From assembly GCA_947090765.1 (NCBI GenBank), contig OX352322.1:5697001-5761000 (forward strand): a stretch of DNA of 64,000 bases, given 5' to 3'. Of this stretch, positions 34,412-42,854 are shown one piece after another. The position numbers and the translations under genes were made by a program. The notes under the pieces are model-generated. The model saw nothing but the letters and a program-made list of their open reading frames with translations. It was not told the DNA's origin and ran no database searches. The stretch comes from Pseudomonas sp. MM223 (GTDB lineage Bacteria; Pseudomonadota; Gammaproteobacteria; Pseudomonadales; Pseudomonadaceae). Position 1 is the first letter of the stretch, and each line of letters opens with the position of its first letter.

Positions 34412-34870
34412 TCAGGAGGCTTTCAGTGCTACCGCAAGCTCAGCCAACCAAGGCTCTGCATCCGCCTCCGGGGTCACCGTCTCGCTGGCATCCAGGCGCA
34501 GCATCGGCTGCACTTCGCGCACGCCCAGCTCGGCAAACAGCTCGCGCATCTGCTCGCCACCACCACAGTAGGTGTCGCCATAGCTGGCGTCGCCCAGCGC
34601 AATCACTGCACCCGGCAGGCCACGCCAGGCCGCAGGCAGGGTGTCACGAATGGTGCTGTACAGCGGCATCAGGTTGTCTGGCAGCTCACCCATGCCGGTG
34701 GTCGAGGTCACGGCAAGCAAGGCGTCCGGGGCAAAACCTTCAAGATCCTGCAAGGTGGCACGCGCCGCATGCCAGGCCTCCAGGCCTGCAGCCTTGAGCA
34801 ACGATTCGGCGTGACGGGCGACTTCTTCGGCGGTGCCATAGACCGATCCGGAAATAATGGCGACTTTCAT
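34412..34870 (-). CDS. Flavodoxin (MioC-like)
   Basis: A 152-residue FMN-binding flavodoxin. The phosphate loop is ISGSVYGTAEEVARH, the middle FMN loop is AVTSTTGMGELPDN and the last is LGDASYGDTYCGGGEQM. It is a single domain and would carry electrons between a reductase and an unknown partner. The ATG at 34870 is divergent from the LOV photoreceptor gene (116-nt gap). A flavodoxin beside a flavin photoreceptor may be coincidence. Confidence 0.88.
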   Translation of the reverse strand: MKVAIISGSVYGTAEEVARHAESLLKAAGLEAWHAARATLQDLEGFAPDALLAVTSTTGMGELPDNLMPLYSTIRDTLPAAWRGLPGAVIALGDASYGDTYCGGGEQMRELFAELGVREVQPMLRLDASETVTPEADAEPWLAELAVALKAS

Positions 34871-34986
34871 CGGGTAGAGGATTCCGAAACTGAGTGAAAA
34901 CGTAGGATACTAGCATCCAGCGCTGGCAAAAGGCCGCCTCTACCAAAGTCGCCGTCTTCAGCCTTTCTTTGCTCAATGGCCCGAAC

Positions 34987-35415
34987 ATGATCAACGCGCA
35001 ATTGCTGCAATCGATGGTCGATGCGTCCAATGACGGGATCGTGGTTGCCGAACAGGAAGGCGACGACACCATCCTGATCTACGTGAACGCCGCCTTCGAA
35101 CGCCTGACCGGCTACAGCCGCGACGAAGTCCTCTACCAGGATTGCCGCTTCCTGCAGGCCGACGACCGTGACCAGCTTGGCCGTGCCCGCATCCGCAGGG
35201 CCCTGGCCGAAGGCCGCCCCTGTCGCGAAGTGCTGCGCAACTACCGCAAGGATGGCAGCGCGTTCTGGAACGAGCTGTCGATCACCCCGGTAAGGCTCGA
35301 CGCTGAACAGCGGACCTACTTCATCGGTATTCAGAAGGACGTAAGCCGCCAGGTCGCGCTAGAGCGGGAACTGGCCGAACTGCGCGTTGGTCTGAAACCC
35401 GACGAACGCGCCTGA
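34987..35415 (+). CDS. Short LOV-domain blue-light photoreceptor
   Basis: A 142-residue stand-alone LOV protein. The FMN-reactive Cys is C53 in LYQDCRFLQADDRDQLG, within the LOV motif that normally reads NCRFLQ; the first residue is Asp here. Other FMN contacts (ASNDGIVVAEQ, IYVNAAFERLTGYS, NYRKDGSAFWNELSITPV, YFIGIQKDVS) are present, followed by a short C-terminal coil (LERELAELRVGLKPDERA). It closely resembles, from memory, the characterised P. putida short LOV protein PpSB1-LOV, also 142 residues. With no effector domain it must signal through partners, perhaps the nearby MerR-type regulator. Confidence 0.92.
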   Translation: MINAQLLQSMVDASNDGIVVAEQEGDDTILIYVNAAFERLTGYSRDEVLYQDCRFLQADDRDQLGRARIRRALAEGRPCREVLRNYRKDGSAFWNELSITPVRLDAEQRTYFIGIQKDVSRQVALERELAELRVGLKPDERA

Positions 35416-35474
35416 ACCAAGTACGCCACGCACGGTCAATTCCGTTGAAGAAATCGCCACCACCGAGTTCGATC

Positions 35475-36092
35475 ATGCAAGCAGACGCGCTCCTGACCCA
35501 GGACGAGCTGGATTTCATCCAGAGCATGCAGCATACGCCGCAATTGAACCTGGCCGACTCCATGTCGAGCCTGCTGGTCAATGGCGACCGTCGCATCCAG
35601 AGCTTGCTGACCCGGCTGGTGGCCAACGAACAGGTGACCTTGCAGGCCCAGTTCAACAACCAGCAAATCAGCTTCCCGCTGCAACTGGTGGAAGACGAGT
35701 TCCACGCCCTGCACCTGCAACTGGGCTCACCCGAAATTTACGAAGACGGGCCCATGCTGCGCGCCTGGCGCCTGTCGATGGAAACGCCCAGCCCGCTGCT
35801 CGATAGCCATGATCAGGAAAGCGGCCTGTGGGTTCGCGATATTTCGTTCAAGGGTGTACTGGTGGAGGTCCGCGGCTTGCCGGCAGCGCCCACCCGCTTC
35901 GAGTTGCGCTTCGCCCCGGGCGACATCAGCCCGATCGAATTGCATGGCGTACTGGGCCGCCGCATCGGCCCCGACCTGGCGGCTTACGACCTTGCCCAAA
36001 GCCCGACCGAAGAGATCGACCGGCTGCGCGACTACATCCTCCAGGCCCATCGCCGGGCCCACCCCGAACTGCACACTCAGGTATCGAGCTGA
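35475..36092 (+). CDS. PilZ-like protein with FliM-like N-terminal motif
   Basis: A 205-residue cytoplasmic protein. The C-terminal half looks like a PilZ domain: RAWRLSMETPSP, then the DxSxxG motif in WVRDISFKGVLVEVRG. PilZ domains bind cyclic di-GMP, but the usual RxxxR is degenerate. The first 20 residues contain LLTQDELDFIQ, similar to the CheY-binding LSQDEIDALL motif of FliM. Start at ATG 35475; a TTG at 35445 would add 10 residues. It follows the LOV gene by 59 nt, likely one transcript, and overlaps the convergent MerR gene by 16 nt. Confidence 0.65.
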   Translation: MQADALLTQDELDFIQSMQHTPQLNLADSMSSLLVNGDRRIQSLLTRLVANEQVTLQAQFNNQQISFPLQLVEDEFHALHLQLGSPEIYEDGPMLRAWRLSMETPSPLLDSHDQESGLWVRDISFKGVLVEVRGLPAAPTRFELRFAPGDISPIELHGVLGRRIGPDLAAYDLAQSPTEEIDRLRDYILQAHRRAHPELHTQVSS

Positions 36093-37012
36093 CCGGCCAG
36101 AAACTGCCGCAAACGCTGGCGCATCACACTCCCCTGCGCACCAAGGCAGGCGACCGAACTGCCGGCCAGGCGGTCCTGTGCCACTTCTGCCGCTTCACCG
36201 GCCAGTAACAACGGGCATTCCAGCACAGCAGCCATGCGCACCAGTCTTCGGGTGAGTTCTGCCGTGGGTGGATGGTGAGAAAACAGCACCAGGGCATCCG
36301 GTTTCAGGCGTTCGCAGACCAGCGCCAGTTCCTGCAGCGGCTGCCCGCTCGCCAATGGCGTCACGCCAATCTCGTCGCTGCCCAGCGTCAGGCCCGTCAC
36401 CAGCAATTCCAGTTCGTGGCATTGCCCCGGCAACGCGGCCAGCAGCACAGTGCGACCACGTGGCACGCGGGCAAGCTGCAAACGGGCAAATACCCGGCCA
36501 CGCAGAAACTGGTCGAGGAACAGCCACTCGCTGGCCTGCCCAAAGGCGCCCTGGCTGGCCGCCAGGTCGTGCCAAACCGGCATGAACACCTCGGCGAACA
36601 CCTGGTCCAGGGTATTGGCGGCAAATACCTCATCGAACAGGCGGCCCAGGCCGGCCGTATCAAAGCGCTGTACGGCCTGGCGTGCCTGGTGCTGCCAGCG
36701 CAACCAGGCATCCGCCGCGCCGCTGGCCTGAACGGCAAGGGCATGGCCGCGCGCAAGGATGCTGCCCACCTTGCTGACTGCCACACCGCGCTCCAGCCAG
36801 CCGAGGATACGGCGGATGTCATCGATGTGGGCCTGGGAGTACAAGCGGTGACCGCTGTCGGTGCGGGTTGGCTGAATCAGCCCGTAGCGGCGCTCCCAGG
36901 CACGCAAGGTCACGGCATTGACGCCCGTCAGCCGGGACACTTCCCGGATCGGAAACAGCTCATGCTGCTCAAGACCCACATCGTTCAACGGGTTACGTCC
37001 CTGTTCGGTCAT
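36077..37012 (-). CDS. MerR-family regulator with B12-binding-like C-terminal domain (LitR type)
   Basis: A 311-residue regulator. The MerR helix-turn-helix is PIREVSRLTGVNAVTLRAWE followed by RRYGLIQPTRTDSGHRLYS. The C-terminal region (about 90-311) has the helical cap (DEVFAANTLDQVFAEVFMPV) and Rossmann-like fold (TVLLAALPGQCHELELLVTG, LKPDALVLFSHHPP) of cobalamin-sensing LitR/CarH proteins, but I do not see a clear DxHxxG cobalamin ligand motif. This fits class III LitR of P. putida, which works with short LOV sensors; the LOV gene is two genes away. The ATG at 37012 is chosen over longer frames. Confidence 0.82.
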   Translation of the reverse strand: MTEQGRNPLNDVGLEQHELFPIREVSRLTGVNAVTLRAWERRYGLIQPTRTDSGHRLYSQAHIDDIRRILGWLERGVAVSKVGSILARGHALAVQASGAADAWLRWQHQARQAVQRFDTAGLGRLFDEVFAANTLDQVFAEVFMPVWHDLAASQGAFGQASEWLFLDQFLRGRVFARLQLARVPRGRTVLLAALPGQCHELELLVTGLTLGSDEIGVTPLASGQPLQELALVCERLKPDALVLFSHHPPTAELTRRLVRMAAVLECPLLLAGEAAEVAQDRLAGSSVACLGAQGSVMRQRLRQFLAGQLDT

Positions 37013-37230
37013 CTGCACGGTGTACCCTGAGTGCGGAAGTTGAACGCGTAGTCTACTACGCCAGCACCGGTCGCAGGGTGCAACCGTTTGCCGGCGGACA
37101 TTTGCCGAAGATCGCCCATGCGCGATAATCCGCGCCCGATTCTTGCATGCACACCTGCGTTGCCCACCACCCCGGGCCACGCAGCCAAAGGGGCCGGCTA
37201 CCCGCCAGCCCCGTTGCCAGGAGATACACG

Positions 37231-37791
37231 ATGTCTACCCCACCCGTCACCTTGATGGTGTCGCGCCGCGCCGCCCATGGCCGCTACCAGGACCTGCTGG
37301 CCTGGCTGCATGAAGGCGAGCAGCTGGCCACCGACTTCCCCGGCTATCTCGGGTCCGGCATCCTCGCCCCACCCCAGGATGGCGACGAATTCCAGATCAT
37401 CTTCCGCTTCAGCGACGAACCCACCCTACATGCCTGGGAGCATTCCGCCTCGCGTCGGGCCTGGTTGCAACGCGGCAATGGCCTGTTCGAGCGCCCCAAA
37501 GAGGCGCGCGTCAGCGGTATCGACGACTGGTTTGGCACCAATACGGTGCAAAAACCACCGCGCTGGAAGCAGGCCGTGGCCATCTGGCTGGCGTTCTTCC
37601 CGGTCTCGCTGGCGTTCAACCTGCTGTTTGGCCACTGGCTGGCACCGCTGGACCTGCTGCCGCGGGTAATGCTTAGCACCCTGGCCCTGACGCCAGTGAT
37701 GGTGTACCTGTTCATCCCCCTGTCCACCCGCCTGCTGGCCAGTTGGTTGCATGCCTCCCCGGCCACCGGTGGCGCCTTGCGCAGCCGCTGA
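37231..37791 (+). CDS. ABM-domain membrane protein (antibiotic biosynthesis monooxygenase-like)
   Basis: A 186-residue protein. The N-terminal ABM-type ferredoxin-like domain (about 1-95) contains VTLMVSRRAAHGRYQDLLAW, DFPGYLGSGILAPPQ and FQIIFRFSDEPTLHAWEHS. Two C-terminal helices follow (AVAIWLAFFPVSLAFNLLFG and VMLSTLALTPVMVYLFIPL). Membrane-tethered ABM proteins of this type are common and mostly uncharacterised; haem degradation or quinone oxidation is possible but unproven. AGGAGA precedes the ATG. It is divergent from the MerR regulator. Confidence 0.78.
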   Translation: MSTPPVTLMVSRRAAHGRYQDLLAWLHEGEQLATDFPGYLGSGILAPPQDGDEFQIIFRFSDEPTLHAWEHSASRRAWLQRGNGLFERPKEARVSGIDDWFGTNTVQKPPRWKQAVAIWLAFFPVSLAFNLLFGHWLAPLDLLPRVMLSTLALTPVMVYLFIPLSTRLLASWLHASPATGGALRSR

Positions 37792-37854
37792 GGCCAGGCC
37801 ATACAACAGGGAAACAGTTCGGGTATGCTGGGCGGCAACCAAAGGACAGACAAG

Positions 37855-38562
37855 TTGACCGCCCCGAACATGAACAGCCCCATTCTCGTTACCGGAGCCA
37901 GCCAGCGCGTCGGGCTGGCCCTGGCCCTTGAACTGGCACAGGCCGGCCATACGGTGGTCAGTGCCAGCCGCAGCGTCCAACCACAGACGGCCCACCCGAA
38001 TATCGTGCAGTTCCAGGCCGACTTGTGCCTGGCAGCCGACCGCCAGGCCCTGATCGACCACCTGCATAACCATTACGACGGCCTGCGCGCCATCATCCAT
38101 AACGCCTCGCTGTGGCTCGACGACGGCCTCGACAACCTCGAGACCATGTTCCGCCTGCACGTCGAAGCGCCCTACCACCTCAACCTGGCCCTGGGCGACC
38201 TGTTGGCCAAGGTGGACAAGGCCGACATCATCCACATCTGCGACGAAACCTCTTCGCGCGGCAGCAAAAGCCACATTGGCTATGCCGCCACCAAGGCTGC
38301 GCTGCAGAACATGGTGCTGTCGTTTGCTGAAAAATATGCGCCCAAGGTGCATGTGAACGGTATCCTGCCCGGGCTGCTGATCCTCAAGGAAGGGGGCGAC
38401 GAAGCCTACCGCCAGCAAACCCTGAAAAAGGCCCTGCTGGAGTTCGAACCCGGCGCCGGCCCGCTGATCGAGACAGTCAAGTACCTGCTCGCCAGCCAGT
38501 ACAGCACCGGCAGCCAGGTGGTCATCAACGGTGGCCGCCACTTGAAGAACCGCATGACCTGA
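37855..38562 (+). CDS. folM: Dihydromonapterin reductase FolM
   Basis: SDR of 235 residues that reduces dihydromonapterin to tetrahydromonapterin and has some dihydrofolate reductase activity. The NADPH motif is ILVTGASQRVGLALALELAQ, with ASRS for the 2'-phosphate, the NAS loop in IIHNASLWLD, and the catalytic segment GSKSHIGYAATKAALQN. The ending SQVVINGGRHLKNR is typical of FolM. I start at TTG 37855 because AAAGGA is well spaced; an ATG at 37870 lacks a ribosome site. DUF1244 and HopJ genes follow closely, as in other pseudomonads. Confidence 0.86.
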   Translation: MTAPNMNSPILVTGASQRVGLALALELAQAGHTVVSASRSVQPQTAHPNIVQFQADLCLAADRQALIDHLHNHYDGLRAIIHNASLWLDDGLDNLETMFRLHVEAPYHLNLALGDLLAKVDKADIIHICDETSSRGSKSHIGYAATKAALQNMVLSFAEKYAPKVHVNGILPGLLILKEGGDEAYRQQTLKKALLEFEPGAGPLIETVKYLLASQYSTGSQVVINGGRHLKNRMT

Positions 38563-38571
38563 GAGAAGCCC

Positions 38572-38868
38572 ATGACCCCACAGCAACAGCTCGAACTCGA
38601 AGCCGCCGCGTTCCGGCGCCTGGTCGAACACCTGCAAAAGCGCACCGATGTGCAGAACATCGACCTGATGAACCTGTCCGGTTTTTGCCGCAACTGCCTG
38701 TCCAAGTGGTACAAGGCCGCAGCTGACGAGCGCCAGCTCGACCTGAGCCTGGATGACGCCCGCGAAGCGGTGTACGGCATGCCCTACGCCGAGTGGAAAG
38801 CCCAACACCAGAAAGAAGCCAGCGCCGAACAACAAGCGGCGTTCGAAAAAGGAAAACCTCGTGACTGA
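38572..38868 (+). CDS. DUF1244 protein
   Basis: A 98-residue helical protein with a conserved Cys-containing core: LEAAAFRRLVEHLQKRTDVQ, NIDLMNLSGFCRNCLSKWY and YGMPYAEWKAQHQKEAS. DUF1244 is found in proteobacteria and has no assigned function; the CxxC-like FCRNC may bind metal. It follows folM by 9 nt and overlaps the HopJ gene by 8 nt, so all three are likely translated from one message. Confidence 0.85.
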   Translation: MTPQQQLELEAAAFRRLVEHLQKRTDVQNIDLMNLSGFCRNCLSKWYKAAADERQLDLSLDDAREAVYGMPYAEWKAQHQKEASAEQQAAFEKGKPRD

Positions 38869-39202
38869 TCTGAACACCCTGCGCGCCAGCCTGGCCAGCG
38901 GCCAGCATGCATTTGCCGATACCCTGGCGTTCATTGCCGATAACTACAGCTACCAGCCGCAGGCTTTCAACAATGGCGGTATGGAGAATGCGGCCGGGCA
39001 GAACGAAGGTTCGTGCAAGACCCTGGGCCTGGCGTTGCTGGAAGGGCTGAGCGACCAGGAAGCGCTGCTGGCCTTTGGCGAACACTACCGTGATGTGGTG
39101 GCCACGCCTGAGGGTAGCGACCATGGCAATATCCGGGCGTTGATCAAGCATGGTTTGGCGGGCGTCAAGTTTGCGGCGCAGCCGCTTGCGCGCAAGGCGT
39201 GA
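38861..39202 (+). CDS. HopJ-family protein
   Basis: A 113-residue HopJ-family protein. Landmarks are FADTLAFIADNYSYQPQAF, NNGGMENAAGQNEGSCKTL and GLALLEGLSDQEALLAFGEH. The family is named after a proposed type III effector of P. syringae, but homologues are widespread in non-pathogens, so a housekeeping role is more likely. The GTG at 38861 has AAAGGAAAACCTC before it and overlaps the DUF1244 stop region, suggesting coupling. No secretion signal is visible. Confidence 0.85.
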   Translation: MTDLNTLRASLASGQHAFADTLAFIADNYSYQPQAFNNGGMENAAGQNEGSCKTLGLALLEGLSDQEALLAFGEHYRDVVATPEGSDHGNIRALIKHGLAGVKFAAQPLARKA

Positions 39203-39228
39203 GATTGCCGGGGCCGCTTTGCGGCCCA

Positions 39229-39315
39229 TCGCCGGCAAGCCAGCTCCCACAGGTACTGCACAAGGCTTGAAAGGTGCGCAGTACTTGTGGGAGCTGGCTT
39301 GCCGGCGATGAGGCC
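39229..39315. repeat. REP pair (inverted)
   Basis: Inverted REP copies between the convergent HopJ and hydrolase genes. The sequence before the left arm also forms a small GCCGC hairpin. Confidence 0.88.
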
Positions 39316-39328
39316 GGTGCAACCGACC

Positions 39329-40237
39329 TCATGCCATGATCCTTCCTGGCCCCCCGCTTTCCAGCCGGCCGTGTTGCAACCACTGCAAGGCCACTGGCCA
39401 CAGGCTTTCGCGAAAACGGTCATGGAAGAACGCGAAATGGCCGATCTCCTCGACCGAGATATCCACAGGCGCGATGCGCAGGTGCCTACGCTCGGCACCC
39501 TGTAGATAACCCAGTAAACGCTCGGTTGCCGCCACAGTGCCAAAGGGGTCGTCGGTCAGGCTGATGGCCAACGTCGCTGCCCGCACCTGGGCGAACGGAA
39601 GCGCCCCCAGGCCACGCCCGCTGGGCCTGTGTTCGTAACGTGGGGTTCGCGTGGTCCAGTCATGCACCACGCCGGACGGCGTGTCCTCCAGCCACCCCAG
39701 GCGCTTGCCGGGGAAGTAGCCGAACACCCGGGTCAGCAGCGGCATGACCACATGCCACTTGCCGAACAGTTGCCAGCGCTGTTCGGCCGCATAGTCGCGC
39801 CAGTAGGCGAACTGCGCGCCTACCATCACCACGCGACGTACCTGGCCGGCGGACGGTGCCAACCCCACTGCGCAGCCGCCGAAACTGTGCCCCACCACGT
39901 CTATTGGCTGGCCAGGGAAATGCTCGGCCGCATGCGCCAGCATCGCTTCGAAATCCAGCCGACCCCAGTCGCTCCACGAGGCCTGGAAGCCGCGCAACGA
40001 AGCCGGGCGGGATTCGCCGATGCCACGGTAGTCGTAGGTCAGCACATCGCAACCCTGGGCAAACAAGTAATCGGCAAAGCGGGAGTAATAGCGGCAGCGT
40101 ACCGACGTGGCAGCGTTGATGATCACCAGCGAGCGCTGGGGGTCTGGCTGGGCGTGGCGCCAGATGAAGCCGCCGAGGCTGTAGCCGTCGGCTGCGGGGT
40201 GGCGAAAGGCAGTGGCGGGTTGGGTGAGGCTGCTCAT
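39329..40237 (-). CDS. Alpha/beta-fold hydrolase with Ser nucleophile
   Basis: A 302-residue hydrolase. The nucleophile elbow is DVVGHSFGGCAVGLAPS with a catalytic Ser, the early motif is RSLVIINAATSVRCRYYSRF, and later segments include YDYRGIGESRPASLRGFQ and ISVEEIGHFAFFHDRFRES with a probable catalytic His. The NAATS...Y.RFA start and YDYRGIGES are typical of a family of bacterial hydrolases annotated only as alpha/beta hydrolase. The substrate is unknown. The ATG at 40237 is chosen because the longer frame runs through a REP. It stands between two REP pairs as a single gene. Confidence 0.8.
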   Translation of the reverse strand: MSSLTQPATAFRHPAADGYSLGGFIWRHAQPDPQRSLVIINAATSVRCRYYSRFADYLFAQGCDVLTYDYRGIGESRPASLRGFQASWSDWGRLDFEAMLAHAAEHFPGQPIDVVGHSFGGCAVGLAPSAGQVRRVVMVGAQFAYWRDYAAEQRWQLFGKWHVVMPLLTRVFGYFPGKRLGWLEDTPSGVVHDWTTRTPRYEHRPSGRGLGALPFAQVRAATLAISLTDDPFGTVAATERLLGYLQGAERRHLRIAPVDISVEEIGHFAFFHDRFRESLWPVALQWLQHGRLESGGPGRIMA

Positions 40238-40288
40238 GGCGCGTTCCCTGTTGTTGTGCGCCAAACCTAGCAAATATTTTATAGCCTG

Positions 40289-40393
40289 TACCGGCCTCAT
40301 CGCCGACAAGCCAGCTCCCACAGGATACTCACAGGCCTGAGGGCAGTGAAATACCTGTGGGAGCTGGCTTGCCGGCGATGAGGCCGGTACAGG
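40289..40393. repeat. REP pair (inverted)
   Basis: Inverted REP copies between fabV and the hydrolase gene; the left copy has GCCGACAAG in place of GCCGGCAAG. Confidence 0.9.
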
Positions 40394-40403
40394 CTAACGC
40401 CGA

Positions 40404-41615
40404 TTACAGCTCGATGCAGTCGAACTTCACATCGGTAGCCACGTCTTCGTCGTAGTTGACGTCAGCGCGCTCGAAGCCGAACAGGTTGAGGAACTGCTTC
40501 TTGTAACCGGCGTAGTCGGTCAGTTCGAACAGGTTCTCGGTGGTCACTTGCGGCCACAGGGCCTTGCAGGCGTCCTGCACATCGCTGCGCAGTTCCCAGT
40601 CGTCCAGGCGCAGGCGGCCCTTCTCGTCGACCTCGGCCGGCGCACCATCGGCGCGGTACAGACGGTCGCGGTACATGCGGTCCAGTTGGTCCTGGGTGCC
40701 TTCGTGAACACCTTTCTCTTCCATGATCTTGAAGACCATCGACAGGTACAGCGGCATCACCGGAATGGCCGAGCTGGCCTGGGTGACCACCGACTTCAGC
40801 ACGGCCACGTTGGCCCCGCCTTTCACTTCGCCGGCCAATTTCTCGTTCAGGCGCAGAGCGGTAGCGTCCAGGTCCTGCTTGGCCTGGCCCAGTGCGCCGT
40901 GCCAGTAGATCGGCCAGGTGATGTCGCTGCCAATGTAGCTGAAGGCCACGGTACGGGCGCCTTCGGCCAGTACGTCGGCGCCAGCCAGGGCATCGATCCA
41001 CAGCTGCCAGTCCTGGCCACCCATGACGGTGACGGTGTCGGCGATTTCCTGCTCGGTGGCCGGCTCGATGCTGGCCTCGATGATGGTGTCCTTGTTGGTG
41101 TCGATGGCGGTCGACTTGTAAGGCTGGCCGATCGGCTTCAGTGCCGAGCGAATGACTTCACCGGTCTGCGGCAGTTTGCGCACAGGCGAAGCCAGCGAGT
41201 AGATGACCAGGTCGACCTTGCCACCCATCTCGTTCTTGATCAGCTCGATGACCTTGGCACGGGCCTCGTCAGAGAAGGCGTCACCATTGATCGACTTGCT
41301 GTACAGGCCCTCGGCCTTGGCAAACTTGTCGAAGGCAGCGGAGTTGTACCAGCCAGCGGTGCCGGCCTTGGTTTCGGTGCCTGGCTTTTCGAAGAACACG
41401 CCCAGGGTGTCGGCCTTGAAACCGAACGCTGCGGTGATACGGGCTGCCAGGCCGTAGCCACTGGAAGCACCGATGACCAGGACCTTCTTCGGGCCATCCT
41501 CGCGCACGCCCAGCTTGCGGGTGGCTTCGATCTGGTCACGGACGTTGAGCTCGCAGCCCTTCGGGTGAGTCGTGGTGCAGATGAAACCGCGAACCTTAGG
41601 ATGAATGATGGCCAA
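40404..41615 (-). CDS. fabV: Enoyl-ACP/trans-2-enoyl-CoA reductase FabV
   Basis: NADH-dependent enoyl-ACP reductase of 403 residues, the last reductive step of each fatty-acid elongation cycle. The nucleotide motif is [20 protein letters not shown], and the FabV catalytic Tyr-x8-Lys is in [11 protein letters not shown] (about residues 235 and 244). The starts [18 protein letters not shown] and ends ([13 protein letters not shown]) match the family. FabV is naturally tolerant of triclosan, which is known from related pseudomonads. It is a single gene with a REP pair on each side, and its promoter lies in 41616-41755. Confidence 0.94.
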   Translation of the reverse strand: MAIIHPKVRGFICTTTHPKGCELNVRDQIEATRKLGVREDGPKKVLVIGASSGYGLAARITAAFGFKADTLGVFFEKPGTETKAGTAGWYNSAAFDKFAKAEGLYSKSINGDAFSDEARAKVIELIKNEMGGKVDLVIYSLASPVRKLPQTGEVIRSALKPIGQPYKSTAIDTNKDTIIEASIEPATEQEIADTVTVMGGQDWQLWIDALAGADVLAEGARTVAFSYIGSDITWPIYWHGALGQAKQDLDATALRLNEKLAGEVKGGANVAVLKSVVTQASSAIPVMPLYLSMVFKIMEEKGVHEGTQDQLDRMYRDRLYRADGAPAEVDEKGRLRLDDWELRSDVQDACKALWPQVTTENLFELTDYAGYKKQFLNLFGFERADVNYDEDVATDVKFDCIEL

Positions 41616-41757
41616 TGTCTGTACCTCGTCAGGTTTATGCCGGGGAAGCGCCGCTTGGGGCGATTCCGATTGATCAGAGGGTGAGACTACCCCCGCAGGT
41701 TATCCGACACATATTACGGGGTGATCATGGGGATGCAAAACCGGGGTTTACCTGTAC

Positions 41758-41852
41758 TGGCCCGATCGCCGGCAAGCCGGCTCCCACAAGGACTGCGCAA
41801 ACCTTGCGTCTTGTGGGGTACCTGTGGGGCTGGCTTGCCGGCGATAGGGCCA
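41758..41852. repeat. REP pair (inverted)
   Basis: Inverted REP copies between fabV and the LysR gene. The left arm reads GCCGGCTCCC where others have GCCAGCTCCC. Confidence 0.88.
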
Positions 41853-41864
41853 ATGGTAGCAACA

Positions 41865-42719
41865 TCACTCTGAAGCCAAAGCACCTTTCAACCATTCCAG
41901 AAACCGCCTGGCCAGCGGGTCATCCTGGCTATCCCGATGCACCAGGCAAGCCCAGGCCGGCCCCCGCACCCGCTGCGCCGACAACGCCTGCAAACGCCCC
42001 TCTTCCACCGCCCGCCGTGCCAGCAACTGGCTGACCAGCGCCACCCCCAGCCCTTCGCTGGCGGCATCCAGCAACAGCCCAGGGTCGGAAAAATTCAGCC
42101 CCTTGCCCTGCTGCCCGACATCCTCGCCGCCTTCCAGCTGCCAATGGCTCCAGTCCATTTCCCGCTCGCCGTGCAAGGTCGTGCGCGCAGCCGAAGACGC
42201 CAGTGCAGGATGGCAGGCCGGGTACAGCTGGTCCTGATGCAGCACGCTGAAGCTGCACTCGGCCTGGGCGCTGAGGTCATCGCGGATGGCCAGGTCGATG
42301 GTTTCGGTGGCCATGTCTGGCACCTCGAAGCTGGTGAACAACCACAGGTCGACCTCTGGGCAGCGCTGGTGAAAGTCGGCCAGCCGCGGCAGCAGCCAGT
42401 GCCTGGCGAACGCCGGGCTGGTGTTGACCACCAACTGGTTAGGCTTGCGGTACTGGTCAAGCCGGCGAATGCCCACGGCCAGGTGCTGCAACAGTGATTG
42501 CGTGGTGCTGAGCAGGTCATGCCCGGCGTCGGTCAGGCTCACGCTACGCCCGCTTCGGTGGAACAGCGGCTGCTCAAGGTAGGTTTCCAGGCTGCGAATC
42601 TGCTGGCTGATGGCCGACTGGGTCAGGTTCAACGCCTCGGCCGCCTTGTGGAAGCTGCCCAGCCGCGCCGCAGCCTCGAAGCCGCGCAGGGCATTCAGGG
42701 GTGGCCAGTGTTTAAGCAT
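41865..42719 (-). CDS. LysR-family regulator (GcvA type) divergent from the polyamine operon
   Basis: A 284-residue regulator with the GcvA-like start LNALRGFEAAARLGSFHKAA, then the recognition region NLTQSAISQQIRSLETYLEQ. The effector domain has VNTSPAFARHWLLPRLADF and DLAIRDD. It is divergent from the agmatine-deiminase operon over a 135-nt gap, so it probably activates that operon in response to a polyamine or agmatine intermediate. No clear palindrome stood out in the gap. GcvA itself is not implied; the name refers to the subfamily. Confidence 0.86.
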   Translation of the reverse strand: MLKHWPPLNALRGFEAAARLGSFHKAAEALNLTQSAISQQIRSLETYLEQPLFHRSGRSVSLTDAGHDLLSTTQSLLQHLAVGIRRLDQYRKPNQLVVNTSPAFARHWLLPRLADFHQRCPEVDLWLFTSFEVPDMATETIDLAIRDDLSAQAECSFSVLHQDQLYPACHPALASSAARTTLHGEREMDWSHWQLEGGEDVGQQGKGLNFSDPGLLLDAASEGLGVALVSQLLARRAVEEGRLQALSAQRVRGPAWACLVHRDSQDDPLARRFLEWLKGALASE

Positions 42720-42854
42720 GATTGATAAGCCCTGCTGATCAGATGTGCGCTAAATCTATCGTTTGTCGCCGGCCAGGCCTAGCAATAGCATGAACACCAA
42801 CACCCGCGACGGCGGGCTTCGTTGATAAAAATCCTTAATAGATCGGAGTTCTCT

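Noticed and set aside
38861..39202. HopJ as evidence for a type III secretion effector island
   Set aside because: It lies in a housekeeping operon with folM and DUF1244, has no secretion signal or hrp box and is common in non-pathogens.
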